Counted from the first letter of the stretch, positions 45,721 through 58,932 are shown. The stretch is 64,000 nucleotides of DNA from Micromussa lordhowensis (GCA_964020085.1 OZ026606.1:19722801-19786800), one strand, 5' to 3'. The notes: generated by a model from the sequence alone, not told the origin. Numbers and translations are program-made.

Positions 45721-45846
45721 TAGAGCACTTTTCCGTGTTTACCATGTAGCCTCAGCTAAACAATCAGAGGTTTGTGAGAATTCTCAAGAGTTATGCAAAA
45801 TTACGTTTGTGTCTCGAGGCTATGTAAACATGAAAAAAGTGCTCTA
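45721..45846. repeat. Imperfect inverted repeat, spacer 1
   Basis: tagagcacttttccgtgttt...cctc at 45721-45753 pairs with gaggctatgtaaacatg...gctcta at 45816-45846. It is conserved at 56092-56217. Confidence 0.7.
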
Positions 45847-46209
45847 TTGTTTAACCGCTAGTATGAAAGCCAAAGAAATCTAGCTGGTTAGAGCATTTGA
45901 TGATGTTTTTTTTTTCAAACTATGAGCAACTAAGTTTGTCCTACATAAGTAACGGGATACCCAGCCACCTTCTCCCTATATCAAATCACCGGCCAAAACG
46001 ATATATGAATAAAAAACCTCAGGGCCACATAATATAACTATTTAAGTATTTGATCTGAAAGCAAATAAAACAAACAAAAGTTGTCAAGGATTTTACAATA
46101 CGTCTGGAGTGTAATTTTGCATAAATGCCTTTACATTATTAAACAAATGTACTTACCCGTTTGCATTAAACCCCGATGTTCAGCTGAATCCGTTTCGTTT
46201 ACTGTGGTT

Positions 46210-46510
46210 ATGGCGTATTCAGGAAAACGGTTTGATAACAGCTTTTCGCCCTTCACCTTAATATTTCTGTCCTTCCTCTGCATCGTGGGATTTCTACTTG
46301 GAATCGTGTTTATTTATCTGAATGTAAACGATCGAATAAGCAAGCTCGAGTAGAAAGTTTTTCCCACAAGCAGCGAAGGATCCGGCAGACACATTCATCA
46401 TAACGGCCTCTCGAGTTTAGCAGGTACATTGAACAAGGGGCAATATGGATCCAGATCATATCAATCTGCAAGAGTGGAGGAGACCGGCCAGGAATCCGAG
46501 GATGATTGAG
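46210..46510 (+). pseudogene. Unit 2 exon A: transmembrane first-exon relic
   Basis: ATG 46210 opens MAYSGKRFDNSFSPFTLIFL and the membrane segment. It stops at TAG in ISKLE* where units 1 and 3 have CAG (Gln). Beyond that stop the frame is open, unlike the other units, because 4 nt are kept (ggatccggcagac); it reads LSSLAGTLNKGQYGSRSYQS before TGA and the donor GAG|GTACGTG. Confidence 0.5.
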
Positions 46511-46960
46511 GTACGTGAATTGAATTTTCTCCGCCATTTTCGCATTTTCACACGATTGCTTTTCATCAACCTGTAAATAAATGATCCAAATGTACAAAAG
46601 AATGAATGGAACTCTTGAAAGTGTCTTGAAACAAAAATATCGGAATCACCGAGACCGCTTCCTCGAAAAAATTACCAAGAGCTTGATGAAGGAGGGAATC
46701 TCTAAACTGTTCTTTGTACCTCCATTTGTGTGCTTAATCTTGAACGTTCCTTTGAAACCAACAAACAGTGCTTACTAGTTTTCAAACCGTCAGCCCGAGT
46801 ACATTATGCAGTCATAGCAGTTTTTCACAGCAATTGAATACCAGTTAAAATGGAACTTTATCGCCAGTAAAAATTTGGCGTAACGACTAAAATTAATTAC
46901 TCATTTAATATTCATCACAACTGATGACACAGTCACTTCTGTCTCTTGTTTTCACTTAGT

Positions 46961-47250
46961 CAGGTAACGCAACGACAAAGGAATGCCATCATTTACGTTC
47001 GTAGAACACTGTTTTCAACCAATTTGGACTGACAGAATTCCCTCTGCAGCGGTTATTTCACGTTCGGTCGTTATAATTAGCTTAACAAGATTGCATATCA
47101 TGTTTCTAAAGAGACACTTAACGAAGATCCTCGTGATTTTAACTCAACGTTTGAAGGACGTAGGCCAGTCGCTTCTTCCTTAATAAAATATGCGGAGATA
47201 CATGGAGATCCGACAGAATATGCTTTCTCTTGGCTAGAGGCTGCTTAGAA
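46961..47250 (+). other. Degenerate coding-like block, unit 2
   Basis: One frame runs from VTQRQRNAIIYVRRTLFSTN through two stops into FEGRRPVASSLIKYAEIHGD and ends at a TAG where units 1 and 3 continue. It is the least shifted copy of the block described at 33604. Confidence 0.3.
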
Positions 47251-49091
47251 AATGGAAAAAAAGTTTCAAACAGTTGCAAATGGTCGAGGGAGTTGCCAAC
47301 TTGTGCATAAACAAAGCGATTTTTCCACTATCTTTCATATTTCGTTTTGCTTTTGGTGCATTTTTTAACTGATCATGGCAGATATCGGCATTAGCATCCA
47401 TTCAGACACACAATTATTTGTCAAGAAGCTAATAATATACACGTACTGCTGTGTATATTCCCACTGATTTTTTATCAACATTTAAAAGTCGACCAAAAAA
47501 ACACGAACACGAAACAATCAAACGACCGATTTACATCAGCAATTACATAACGTTAGGATCGATAAAAAAACGATCCGGATCCGGCCAACGCAGCTCGAAT
47601 GCAATTAAGCTGAAGGAATGCACAGCTACTAGCAAAGGGTGACAATAATTTCACTTTCTGAATACATTTTTTGTGTCAAGATCTTATCGGTATAGGTGTG
47701 GTAAAAATAGAGAAGTTAGCACTTTAAAAATTGAAAACTGCATGTACACAGGAATCAAACGTTTCCACTGAATTGTGTACATAAATGTGTCAGGAATAAC
47801 TTCAGGTTTAAATCTATAAAAATGCTTGGCAATGTTCGAGATCTTCGCCAAGTGATCGAGGGGAAAATATTCCTTCAGGTGCGTGTGACATACATGTAAT
47901 ACAATAAAGGAAGAGTCGAGAGTCGCATTTTGAAGACTCCCGACAGAATTCTCTCAACACATTTACATTGTATGTAAAATAATTCTTCTGGTGTTCGAAC
48001 AATAAAGAATTTGGAACTTATTTCATTTATTTGTAGGGAGATTGAGGCCATTCGTGAATTTCTGTTTTCAGATAAACATAAAGTGTGTCAAAGATTTCGA
48101 ATTACATGCTCAATCGTAAATTTTCATTTGTGTTTTGCTTGATTGTGTCCGTCATCCCTCCTGGATTAAAACGATGTTCAGAAGCTTGGGTGAAATCCCA
48201 ATTGCTTTAGATGTTCGGTAAATATGAAAAAAAAAACACTTCTCCGGGTGATTTCTGTCCACCAGTCAGTTGTAAACTGGTGTTATCCGAATGTTATGAG
48301 CCAAGAAACTAAAACCACAAACGAAACATAAACAAAACGTGTGCTTTCTTACACGAGAACTAATGTACAGTATCTCTTTATTGACATTTTTTGAGACTTT
48401 TCTCCGCTTCTCGAATACCGTTTTTTATACTATCATTTCTTCTTACCGATGCTGTAGTCCTTTCTTTCGAAAGAATTCCAAATCTTTAAGTACTTAGAAT
48501 CGACTAAGGGCTAATTAACTGAATGAGAAAGTGTAATTTTCCGCCATTCAAAGCGTAACTTTAAAGATATAATTTTCCAGAGATGTACCTGCCAGTGACT
48601 AATGTGACGTGATAAGTCAACTGTTGTTTACAATTCAGGTCAAAATAGCCAGTTGGACAGGAGCGAGACCATTTCTCTCCCAGAGGCAACTTCTTTCCAG
48701 TACATGTACATTTAAGTTATCATTCATGTTTTAGACTTTAGAAGACTCGACTACGGCTCAGAACTGTACTTCCTTATGATGAAATCATATCGAGACATAG
48801 CTGAGTTCGTTTGATAACCGACAAAAAAGAAGCTATAGATGTAGGAATGATGTAGTAGTAGTGACACTTCCAATATTTATCAATTTAATTAAATCATTAT
48901 GAAAGTTTGTTTTTTTATTGTAATAGGCATGTACTGTAGCAAACGCGAAAAATTTCTCGCCGATGACCTATTGTAATATCCTACCCATCATATCGAGGGT
49001 TTTGATTTCCTGACTTCAGCTTTGTTGAAGTAAAGAGAACTGAAAGTCAGTACATCTCTTTAGCAAAGGTTACGAAATATCAGTTTTGGCC

Positions 49092-52000
49092 ATGAAAATT
49101 TCCCGCGCATCTCTTGGCGGCCTACTTTTCGCGGCTGTGCTCGTGATGTCATTTGCCTTTGACAGAATTTCTGCCATGAAAGAAAGTCGTCGAGGGAAAG
49201 ATCAAGACTCCATTGGTGGTGTGGAGGTTGCTGAAAAACGCAGCCAGCCACTACGAGAACGGAGAGCCGTTAAAAGAAATTCGACGCAGGATATTCTAGA
49301 ACGACTGCAAGACCTGGAGAAAAAGTAAGTGTGTCAGTTTAATCGTTCTCAAAACAGAAAGTGAAAACAAATTCTACGCAGCACACAGCATAACTTTTTT
49401 ACTATACATTGCCCTCTTTAAGGATAAGTATCTTCATAATGAAGAAATAAAACGAACAAATTAAATTAAACTGTTTAGCTTTTTGATTTTTTATTCTAAA
49501 ATAGTAACGTGGTGATACATAACAACACTGATTTAGGTGTTTCATAACTTGTTCTCGAATCTCATAAACTGAAGCATTTCGTAGCTTTTCTTTGAACCGT
49601 TGTAAACAGAGGCCATGGCAAGTAGATATCAAGTTTGATAAAAATAAAGCTGCTTAGACATTTGGACATTACAGAGAACTCAAAAAACATACTTAAAAAT
49701 AATAAGAATACGAGCGTTGATAAATTTAATTGCCAAACATATTTTAATGGATCATGTTTTTTCTCCTATTAGAAAGTGTGAAAATAGTGAAATAATCTCC
49801 AACAGACAATCTTTGTTTGTCACTGCCAAATCCGAAGATTTAAAAAAAAAATTAAAAAAATTAAAACATTACTTGTCTGTCTATCCTTAACACTAACTAG
49901 TGATCGAACGACTTTATGTGCAAAATGCGTAGTATGCAATGTGTAAGTTGCTACCAGTAGAGTATAGACTGTAAAGGTCATGTGTAGTTTGTATCAATAT
50001 ACAATTGTGTTAGTTAGTATGTATCAGAGCGTAATTTGTACCAAGTTTAGATAGAAGCAGTTAATTCTAAATTATACGAGCTGAGACAGAGTGGAGTTTG
50101 CCTTAGTTGAGTGTATTTTGTGTCAGTTAAGTGCAGTTTGTACCAGCCCAATGTATTTTGTATCTTTTGGGTGTAGTTTGTTGTAGTTGAAAGGAGTTTG
50201 CATCAGGTGAGTGTAATTTATATAAGTTAATTGTATCAGTTGTATCAGATGAGTGTAGGTTGCATCAGTTGAGTGTAACTGATTTGTATTAGTTGTATCG
50301 AGTGAGTGTTGTTTGTATCAGTTGAGTGTAGTTTGTATCGGTTGAGTGTAATTTGTATCAATTGAGTGTAATTTGTATCAAGTGAGTGTAGCCTTTTGTA
50401 TCAGTTGAGTGTAGTTTGTATGAGTTGAGTGTAGTTTGTGTCAGTTGAGTGTAGTTTGTATCAGTTGAGTGTAATTTGTATCAATTGAGTGTAGTTTGTA
50501 TTAGTTGAGTGTAGTTTGTATAAGTTGAGTGTAGTTTGTATAAGTTGAGTGTAGTTTGTATAAGTTGAGTGTTGTTTGTATCACTTGAGTGTAGTTTGTA
50601 TAAGTTGAGTGTTGTTTGTATCAGTTGAGTGCGGTAGTGTTTACAAGGACAGTGTGGTTTCTATGAGTTGAGTGTAGTTTGTATAAGTTGAGTGTAGTTT
50701 GTATAAGTTGAGTGTAGTTTGTATCAGTTGAGTGTAGTTTGTATAAGTTGAGTGTTGTTTGTATCAGTTGAGTGTAGTTTGTATAAGTTGAGTGTAGTTT
50801 GTATCAGTTGAGTGTAGTTTGTATAAGTTGAGTGTAGTTTGTATAAGTTGAGTGTAGTTTGTATCAGTTGAGTGTAGTTTGTATAAGTTGAGTGTTGTTT
50901 GTATAAGTCATGTTGAGTGTAGTTTGTATAAGTTGAGTGTAGTTTGTATCAGTTAAGTGTAGTTTGTATTAGTTGAGTGTAGTTTGTATCAGTTGAGGGT
51001 AGTTTGTATTAGTTGAGTGTAGTTTGTATTAGTTGAGTGTAGTTTGTATCAGTTGTGTAGTTTGTATAAGTTGAGTGTTGTTTGTATCAGTTGAGTGTAG
51101 TGTTTACAAGGTCAGTGTGGTTTCTATGAGTTGAGTGTAGTTTGTATCAGTTGAGTATAGTTTGGATCACTTGAGTGCAATTTGTTTCCAAAGGTTGAAG
51201 TTTATATTAGTTGACTGTAGTTTGTATCATTTCAGTGTAGTTTGTGTGAGGTAACTCTAGTTCAGTGTATGGGAAAACTGTTATTTCTATCAGATCAGTG
51301 TAGTTGTTCTAGTGAAAAGTATTTTGCATCAAAAACGCTAAGTTAGGATAAGTTGAGGGTACTTTCAATGAGTTGCGTATACTTTCAGTTGAGTTTACTG
51401 AGTATTAGTTTAGTGTAATTTGTATTAGTTGAGTGTAGTTTGAAACAGTTAAGTTCAGTTTTGTACAGCTAAGTGTAATTTGTATCAATTGAGTGAAGTT
51501 TGTATCAGCTGAGTTTAGTTTTTATATAAGCTGAGAGTTAACTTTTGGTTGTAACAGTAAAAGTGTACGTAGTTTTGTCAGTTAAGTGAAGTTTTTAGTT
51601 GAGTTGAGTTTTTATCCGTTAGTTGAGTAGTTTGTGTCAGTTGAGTGTATTTTGTATGAGTTTAGTGTTGTTTGTGTAGTTTTGATCAGTTGTGTATAGT
51701 TTTTATTAGTTGAGTTTAGTTTTTATCAATTGAGTGTAGATTGTATCGTTGAGTATGTAGTTTGCATTACTTGATTGTAGTTTGTAACATTAAATGTTTA
51801 GTTTGTATCAGTTGAGTGGAGTTTGTAACAGTAAAAATTTAGTTTGTTACAGTAAAAGTGTAGTTTGTGTTAGTTGAGTGTATTTTTTATCGATTGAGTG
51901 TAGTTTGTGTCAGTTGGGTGAAGTTTTTAAAAGTTTAGTGTAGTTTTTACGAGTTGAGTGTAGTTTTTATCAGTTAAGTGTAGTTTGTATCAGTTGAGTC

Positions 52001-54178
52001 TAGTTTGTGTCAGTTGAGTTTAGTTTTTATCAGTTGTGTATAGTTGTATTAGTTGAGTTAAGTTTGTATGAGTTGAGTGTAGTTTGGATCAGATTTTAGA
52101 TTTCTGATTTTTAGAGATTTTAGGGTTTACTAAGTTTGTGTTTATTAGTTTATTCATTACATTTCCGCAGAGTGGAAGCATTGCTGCAACCCAGGGCTAA
52201 TGTTAAGTTCTTGTCCAAGTACTTTCAAGGTACGTACAATTTGTCACTTAAATCAGACTATGTATTGCTTTACATTATTCAACTTTTGTTTTTCTGTTTC
52301 AGAACGGGACGGTCGAAACTATGGACTGGGCTTTATGGGTCCACCTGGGCCGCCTGGACCGAAAGGTATTTTGGCGCAGCGGTTATGACTCGAGTGTGGA
52401 ACTTAATTCGCACTTTGAAGTGTTCCTGCGCTTTGCGTTGGCTGTCTGTATTTTTCAGTTTTTATTGCTCCACTAGATATTTTTTCCTTTGCGATTGACC
52501 GGAATGACCGCAATGATCACTCATGTAAAAACCGCTGCAATAGTAGTAGTTACCAACGTCGTTTTGGAGTTACATGTACGTTGATTCATTACGATCAACT
52601 AGTAAGCGTTCTAAACAGGAAACTGTGCATTGAAGAAAGTCGCAAAAGTTGCAAAAAATTAAGAAGCGGTGTAAGTTTTCTACATTAGCTGGGAGAAGTG
52701 AAGACCAACCCAACCAAATTTTCGGAAATTTAAGGTGGCAGTGAACCCATTTTAATAAAAGCCCCCCGATTATAAAAAAATGGGGGTAACCGCGCTCGTT
52801 TTTGAGTAATAAGCGCTTTTAAAAGCTAAAATCAAGCGTGTTTTTAGCAGGTCATATGGCTGCTATGGTAACCTGTTGTACCACAAAATTGAAAGCAACT
52901 TGTTCACCAATGATTGGGCAGTTTTTTGATGCCATGATTTTGATATCAACCGATATAGAGTGCTTATGATGACCCATTAAACTCTAAGTCTTGCAAAGTA
53001 CTGGAAACTGTTCCGAGCCACCTTAAGCAGCTAGTTGAATTAATTTTTCAGGAGAATCAGGAAAGTCTGGCGTGAAGTACGTGCGCTGGGGAAGGACCAC
53101 ATGTCCAAGTGGCGCTGACATTGTTTACAAAGGTAAGGAATTAGCCAGTGGTTCAAACATTTTAATCTGTAATGGCTGCATAAGAAATGGAAAGAAGATC
53201 TCTTTTTATCTTGATCCTAGGAATGGCAGGTGTTTAACATTTAACCCACCAAGTGAACCACTGATCACACAATAAATTATATCGTTTTCATACAAACCAT
53301 TCAAATTATGAGCAGGCACTCAGCAAATTGCTGAAATAAATAATCATGAATTCCGGATATATTTACGGCTATCTTAAAAAAGCAAAATGGTGCCAAAGAT
53401 ATTTCCGTCAAGAAATAAAGTTTCCTGAAATAACAAAGGGAAGAAAAATGCTCCAAGAGGATAGCAAAGAGAGTGGGATAGATCAAAATCCCGTTTCATG
53501 CACGGAATTTCAAAGTTTTCTTTGACAAGACTGAGATTTATTGGAAATTAAATTCACGAATCCTGCTTGTCTCTTAGCTAAACGTAGCTACTTTTTACTA
53601 TAATTTTTCAGTTGCTCTCATCACGCATCACGAACAAACCCTTTCGTACTTCCTAGTTTTGTGGTTTTGTACACTAATGATCACGTTTTGTTAATATGGC
53701 AGGTATCATTGGTGGTGGGTATTACAATCACCCAGGTGGTGGAGTGAATTATCTTTGCCTTCCACACAAACCAAAGTACGGCAAGTACAAAGACGGACAT
53801 CAGACCGCGGGATACGTGTATGGCACTGAGTATGAAGTCAGCAGTTTCAACCCACTTAACAAAAACCTTCATAACTACGAGGCAGTGTGCGCTGTTTGCT
53901 TCGCTAAGTCACGTGGTTCAATGTTTATGATGCCCGCCCGGAATGATTGTCCATCTGGCTGGACCGAGGAGTATCATGGGTACCTGATGACTGAATACTA
54001 CAAACACATCAATCAACGTGACTATATCTGTGTTGACGAGGACGCTGAGTATGTCCCTGGTACCAAGGCTAATAAGGATGGTGCATTACTGTACCCTGTG
54101 GAAGGGGTGTGTGGCTCACTTCCGTGTAAACCGTACGTCAATGGAAGAGAGTTAACCTGCGCTGTATGCACCAAGTGA
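49092..54178 (+). CDS. Unit 2 short-chain collagen C4-like protein (intact)
   Basis: Exons B 49092-49324, C1 52171-52229, C2 52303-52365, D 53052-53132 and E 53703-54178 have GT-AG borders and matching phases, giving 303 aa. Start at ATG 49092, just after an upstream in-frame TTG. Residues 1-28 are a signal peptide (LGGLLFAAVLVMSFAF). RERR at 55-58 and KR at 61-62 could be proprotein cleavage sites, and N63-S-T an N-glycosylation site. Residues 66-90 (DILERLQDLEKKVEALL) form a coiled coil. Only six Gly-X-Y triplets follow (107-124, GFMGPPGPPGPKGESGKS). Then comes YVRWGRTTCPSGADIVY and the C4-type domain, with ten cysteines in all. It is likely a secreted trimer of the mesoglea or surface; that location is inferred from the family. 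Confidence 0.88.
49981..52092. repeat. 20-bp minisatellite, unit 2
   Basis: The same monomer fills the B-C1 intron. Here variants with TATAAGTTGAG dominate the middle part (50500-50950), unlike the TATCAG-rich unit 1 block, so each unit's array has evolved separately. Confidence 0.95.
52734..53022. mobile_element. TTAA-flanked MITE, unit 2
   Basis: Orthologue of the unit 1 element at 42034, flanked by TTAA at 52730-52733 and 53023-53026. Confidence 0.65.
53133..53275 (+). other. Open read-through of exon D with overlapping AATAAA, unit 2
   Basis: Same arrangement as unit 1. The frame continues past the donor for 46 codons to PPSEPLITQ and a TAA inside caataaatt. It is one codon shorter than unit 1. 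Confidence 0.4.
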
Positions 54179-54368
54179 CCGAAGACTGCCATTACAGTGC
54201 AAAGCAAGGCTACAGAAAAAGCCCTGAACAGTGATTTCATAGACTCTTTTGATTTAATGTAACGTACAATAGATTTTTAGTCAAAGAAGTTGAACACGAT
54301 GAAGTTCGTTATTTCAGCCAGAAGTATCGAACTAAGGATGACCATGGATGTAGCGAGTAAATAATAAC

Positions 54369-54374
54369 AATAAA
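54369..54374 (+). terminator. Polyadenylation signal, unit 2 collagen gene
   Basis: AATAAA in acaataaactgtagcaagatc, the same sequence that follows unit 1. About 100 bp of extra DNA separates it from the stop here. Confidence 0.55.
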
Positions 54375-55835
54375 CTGTAGCAAGATCACTCAAAAGTCCT
54401 TTTCTGTGCTTGACTGTCATTCACTTTATTCTCCAGAGTCCTTGATAGAATTTGATAAAAGAAAACTCAGTAACTGATTCCTACTCACGTATAAATATCG
54501 AGGACGCTCACTATTTTTCATCAACGTTACTCGCCATTGCGCATCAACTTCATGAACAAGGACACTTCTGAATGCTAATGATAATACACGAGCATTTTCG
54601 TACTTCAAACAAGCCTTCAGGTCTCTAGGGTTACGCATCATTGATCAACGTAGATTGCATGCCGTTTTGGTTCCAAAGCTATTTAGTATGCTAAACTAAA
54701 TGAGGGAAACTTTGGATAAAAACCCGCTAGGATGTCCACTTCCAATAAAATTTTTTCTTATCGAATACGAGATGGGTTAGGATGTCATATCAGTAAGGAA
54801 ATCTTTGTTGACGTCATTAATTACATATTGCCTTATTAGCATGCAACTTTGCGTAGAAAAGGCGCCCATCATGCTAGGAAGCTGCAATCAGGCAAGTTAT
54901 AAACGCTCTGTATTGAATTCAGCCCAACTTGTCCAGCTTTAACCGGCAAGCGTTGTTCGAAAAGTTAGGCGTGAAATAATTCCTTAACAAATCCCTCTAG
55001 CCAACCTTTCATGATTTATTGACATGATTACTAATGAACATTATTTCCGCTACACGAGACTCGTGAAATCGTTCGGGAGTTCACGCGCGCTATAGAAATA
55101 AAGAAATGTGTCACACAGAACCAGCAGGGGGGATTGACGCAATGAGAGCGCAGTTACACTATGATAATCGAAATGAACTAGTGATTGCCCTTTCTTTTTG
55201 TCGAAATTCTTTCTGAAGGAAATAGAAAAAAAGTCGCGCACTGTACAGGCAACATCGTAAGTCGTCGTAAGCGACACGGAGAAATTATCATCCAAAAGAG
55301 GAGATATTTTAAGAAAACTGTTTTATGGTTACAATACCCTCTAGAAAAGCTAAACCAGTCTTAATTTAATCTTCTAAGTTTTCTCAGTTGGTTCCTCATT
55401 TCCCTAATCTCAATAAGGGTTCATCCCCTTGACTGGTCTATCTGTAATTAGTAAATTCTCAGCTCCGACTATAATTGCATTTCTAACTTTTTGATTGGCT
55501 AAAAAACTCCGACTATGAGCCAATAGTTGGAGTTTTGCGTCATATGGAAAATAGTTCGCCAAGTTTAAAAATTTTCCGCGCGAAGTTTTCAACTTCAGTC
55601 CTCTATATAATGTCCGAAATAAAAATCGGCGGCAAAACTCGGTTTTATTTTATCACTTCATATCCAATTCGGGATCATGGAATAATTGTTATTTATAAAA
55701 TAACTGAGCTACTACGCACTCTCTCATTGGTCGATAGGTGTGTTTAGGTGGCAAAGGTAAAGTCTGCATACGAGCCAAGTGGCCAATAAGGCCGGAGCAT
55801 GAAGCGACTATGAGTATTAATTTCTAATCTCCCCT

Positions 55836-56010
55836 GGATTAATTGCTATTCCATGGTAGGGTTACCCACAGCATTAACCTCGCCGGTACTCATTTATACA
55901 CCTGGGTGGAGAGAGGCATTGTGAGAGTTAAGTGTCTTGCCCAAGAATACAACACAATGTCCCCGGCCAGGGCTCGAACAAGGACCGCTCGATCAGGTGA
56001 CCTCATGATT
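55836..56010 (-). repeat. tRNA-derived SINE, spacer 2
   Basis: Counterpart of 45425-45645. The body is well kept (cctgggtggagagaggcatt) but the B-box region reads gggctcgaacaagg and is degraded. Confidence 0.45.
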
Positions 56011-56091
56011 GGTGTTTTGGTGAGGGTATATGTATGTAAACTACGGTCGTGGCCTTTTAGGTTTCCGCGTATTTTTGAGCTATAAAAGCAG

Positions 56092-56217
56092 TAGAGCACT
56101 TTTCCTTGTTTACCATGTAGCCTCAGCTAAACAATCTGAGGTTTGTGAGAATTCTCGAGAGTTATGCAAAACCACTTTTGTGTCTCGAGGCTATGTAAAC
56201 ACGAAAAAAGTGCTCTA
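56092..56217. repeat. Imperfect inverted repeat, spacer 2
   Basis: Counterpart of 45721-45846, with arms tagagcacttttccttgttt and its near-complement ending at 56217. Confidence 0.7.
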
Positions 56218-56575
56218 TTGTTTAACTCTAGCATGAAAGCCAAAGAAATCTAGCTGGCTAGAGCATTTGATGATGTTTTTTTCAAACTAAAAGCAACTAA
56301 GTTTGTCCTACATAAGTAACAGGTACCCAGCCACCTTCTCCCTATATCAAATCACCGGCCAAAACGATATATGAATAAAAAACCTCAGGGCCACATAATA
56401 TAAGTATTTCAGTATTTGATCTGAAAGCAAATAAAACAAACAGAAGTTGTCAAGGATTTTACAATACGTCTGGAGTGTAATTTTGCATAAATGCCTTTAC
56501 ATTGTTAAACAAATGTACTTACCCGTTTGCATTAAACCCCGATGTTCAGCTGAATCCGTTTCGTTTACTGTGGTT

Positions 56576-56873
56576 ATGGCGTTTTCAGGAAAACGGTTTG
56601 ATAACAGCGTTTCGCCCTTCACCTTAATATTTCTGTCCTTCCTCTGCATCGTGGGATTTCTACTTGGAATCGTGTTTATTTATCTCAATGTGAACGATCG
56701 AATAAGCAAGCTCGAGCAGACAGTTTTTCCCACAAGCAGCGAAGGATCAGACACATTCGTCACAGCGGCCTCTCGAGTTTAGCAGGTACACTGAACAAGG
56801 GACAATATAGATCCAGATCATATCAATCTGCAAGAGCGGAGGAGAACTGACCAGGAATCCAAGGATGATTGAG
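56576..56873 (+). pseudogene. Unit 3 exon A: transmembrane first-exon relic
   Basis: ATG 56576 opens a 68-codon frame: MAFSGKRFDNSVSPFTLIFL, then SFLCIVGFLLGIVFIYLNVN, DRISKLEQ and a Ser/Thr-rich end. It has the full membrane segment and coiled-coil start but the same 4-nt deletion as unit 1, and stops at TAG 56780-56782. The donor GAG|GTACGTG follows at 56873. If translated it would be a 68-residue single-pass membrane peptide; a first-exon relic is more likely. Confidence 0.5.
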
Positions 56874-57325
56874 GTACGTGAATTGTATTTTCTCCGCCAT
56901 TTTCGTTTTTCACACGATTGCTTTTCATCAACAAGTACAACACTGTAAATTAATGATCCAAAAGGTGAATGAATGGAACTCTTGAAAGTGAAACAAAAAT
57001 ATCACGGAATCACCGAGACCGCTTCCTCCAAAAAATTACCAAGAACTTGATGAAAGAGGGAATCTCTAAACTGTTCTTTGTAGCTTCCATTTGTGGGCTT
57101 ACTGTTGAACGTTCCTTTGAAACCAACAAACAGTGGTGACTAGTTTTCGCACCGTCAGCCCGAGTACATTATGCAGTCATAACAGTTTTTCACAACAGTT
57201 GAATACCAGTTAAAATAGAACTTTATCGCCAGTAAAAATTTGGCGAAACGGCTAAAATTAATTACTCATTTAATATTCATCCCAACTTATGACACAGTCA
57301 CTTCTGTCTCTTGTTTTCATTCAGT

Positions 57326-57781
57326 CAGGTAACGCAACGACAAAGGAATGCCATCATTTACGCTCGTAGAACACTGTTTTCAACTAATTAGGACTGACAG
57401 AATTCCCTCTACAGCAGTTATTTCACGTTCGGTCGTTATAATTAGCTTAACAAGATTGCATATCATGTTTCTAAAGAGACAATCCTCGTGATTTGAACGT
57501 TTGAAGGACGTAGGCCAGTCGCTTCTTCCTTAATAAAATATGCGGAGATACATGGAGATCCGGCAGAATATGCTTTCTCTTGGCTAGAGGCTGCTTTGAA
57601 AGTGGAAAAAAAGTTTCAAACAGTTGCAATTTATGGTCCCAGGAGATTGCCAACAAGGCGATTTTTCCACTATCTATATCGTTTTGCCTGTTTGGCGGAT
57701 TTTTTAATCATGGTAGATATCGGCATTGGCATCCTTTCAGCTGCGTTGTCAACAACACAACATAGTTTGTCAAGAAGCTAA
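57326..57781 (+). other. Degenerate coding-like block, unit 3
   Basis: The 5' half is shortened near 57480 (gacaatcctcgtgatttgaac). The 3' half stays open to 57781, including WLEAALKVEKKFQTVAIYGP and a hydrophobic stretch FLIMVDIGIGILSA. The family was not recognised. Confidence 0.3.
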
Positions 57782-58505
57782 CAATATACACTCCTGTGTA
57801 TATTCTCACTGATTTTTGATCAACATTTAAGAGCCGCCCAAGAAAATACAAACACGAAACAATCAAACGACCGATTTACATCAGCAATTACTTAATATAA
57901 CGTTAAGATCGATAAAAAACGATCCATCCCAACGCAGCTCGAATGCAATTTAGCTGAAGGAATGCACAGCTACTAGCAAAGGGTGACAATTTCTCTTTCT
58001 GAATACATTTTTTGTGTCAATATCTTATCGGTATAGCAGTGGTAAAAATAGAGAAATTAGCACTGTAAAAATTGGAAACTGTATGTACACAGGCATCCAA
58101 CGTTTCCACTGAATTGTGTACATAAATGTGTCAGGAATAACTTCAGGTTTAATTCTAAAAAAATGTTTGGCAATATTCGAGATCTTCGCCAAGTGATCGA
58201 GGGGAAAATGTTCCTTAAGTAAAAGAAGAATCGATAGTCGCAATTGCCTCATTGTGTTATTGAAGACTCACGACAGAATTCTCCCAACACATTTACATTG
58301 TATGTAAAACACTTCTCCTGGTGTGCGAACAATAAAGAATTTGGAACTTATTTCATTTATTTGTAGGGAGTTTGAGGCCATTCGTGAATTTCTGTTTTCA
58401 GATAAACATAAAGTGTGTCAAAGATTTCATTTGTGTTTTGCTTGATTGTGACAGTCATCCCTCCTGGATAAAAACGATGCACAGAAGCTTGGGTGAAATC
58501 CCAAT

Positions 58506-58932
58506 AGGCCCTTTGCAGCTAAGCCATCACGTGACCTACTTTTCATAAAATTATGGGCTATAACTTAACAAATGCCAGAAATGGAAAGAGCATGTCGAGA
58601 ATATAAAAATGGCCAAATTTGAGGCCCCCATCATTAAAAGATGAGATTCTATGACTGTCTGAAGTTTTAAAAGAATAAGAAGATTTGTATGGAAAATGTT
58701 GCTGGAGAGCAAGACCTTGCTCTCCAGCAACATTTCCCATACAAAACTTCTAAATTTTCCGAAAATTCGAACTGTCGTATAAACTTACTCTCTCATTCCA
58801 GGGGGCTCAAACATGGCCAATTTGGTATTTTCGATGCGCTCTTTCCATTTCTGGCATTCTTAAAGTTATAGCTCATAATATAAAAATTTTCTAGGAAAAA
58901 TTTGGTCACGTGACCCCAGCTGCAAAGGGCCT
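58506..58932. mobile_element. 427-bp foldback element unique to unit 3
   Basis: Ends aggccctttgcagct and agctgcaaagggcct are inverted, as are the next gtcacgtgacc blocks. Both arms continue to a central hairpin (atgttgctggagagcaa at about 58695). The empty site in unit 2 reads cccaattgct; here cccaat and attgct flank the element, a 2-bp AT duplication. Unit 1 is also empty at this site, so the insertion is younger than the array. Confidence 0.85.

Noticed and set aside
46081..46209. Upstream extension of exon A to a frame starting near 46081
   Set aside because: The first codons come from a non-ATG start and are absent in unit 1; the ATG at 46210 is shared by the units.
52136..52498. 120-codon frame across exon C2 of unit 2 (and its copy at 63216)
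   Set aside because: It reads the collagen exon in the wrong frame (Gly-X-Y lost) and runs through both splice sites.
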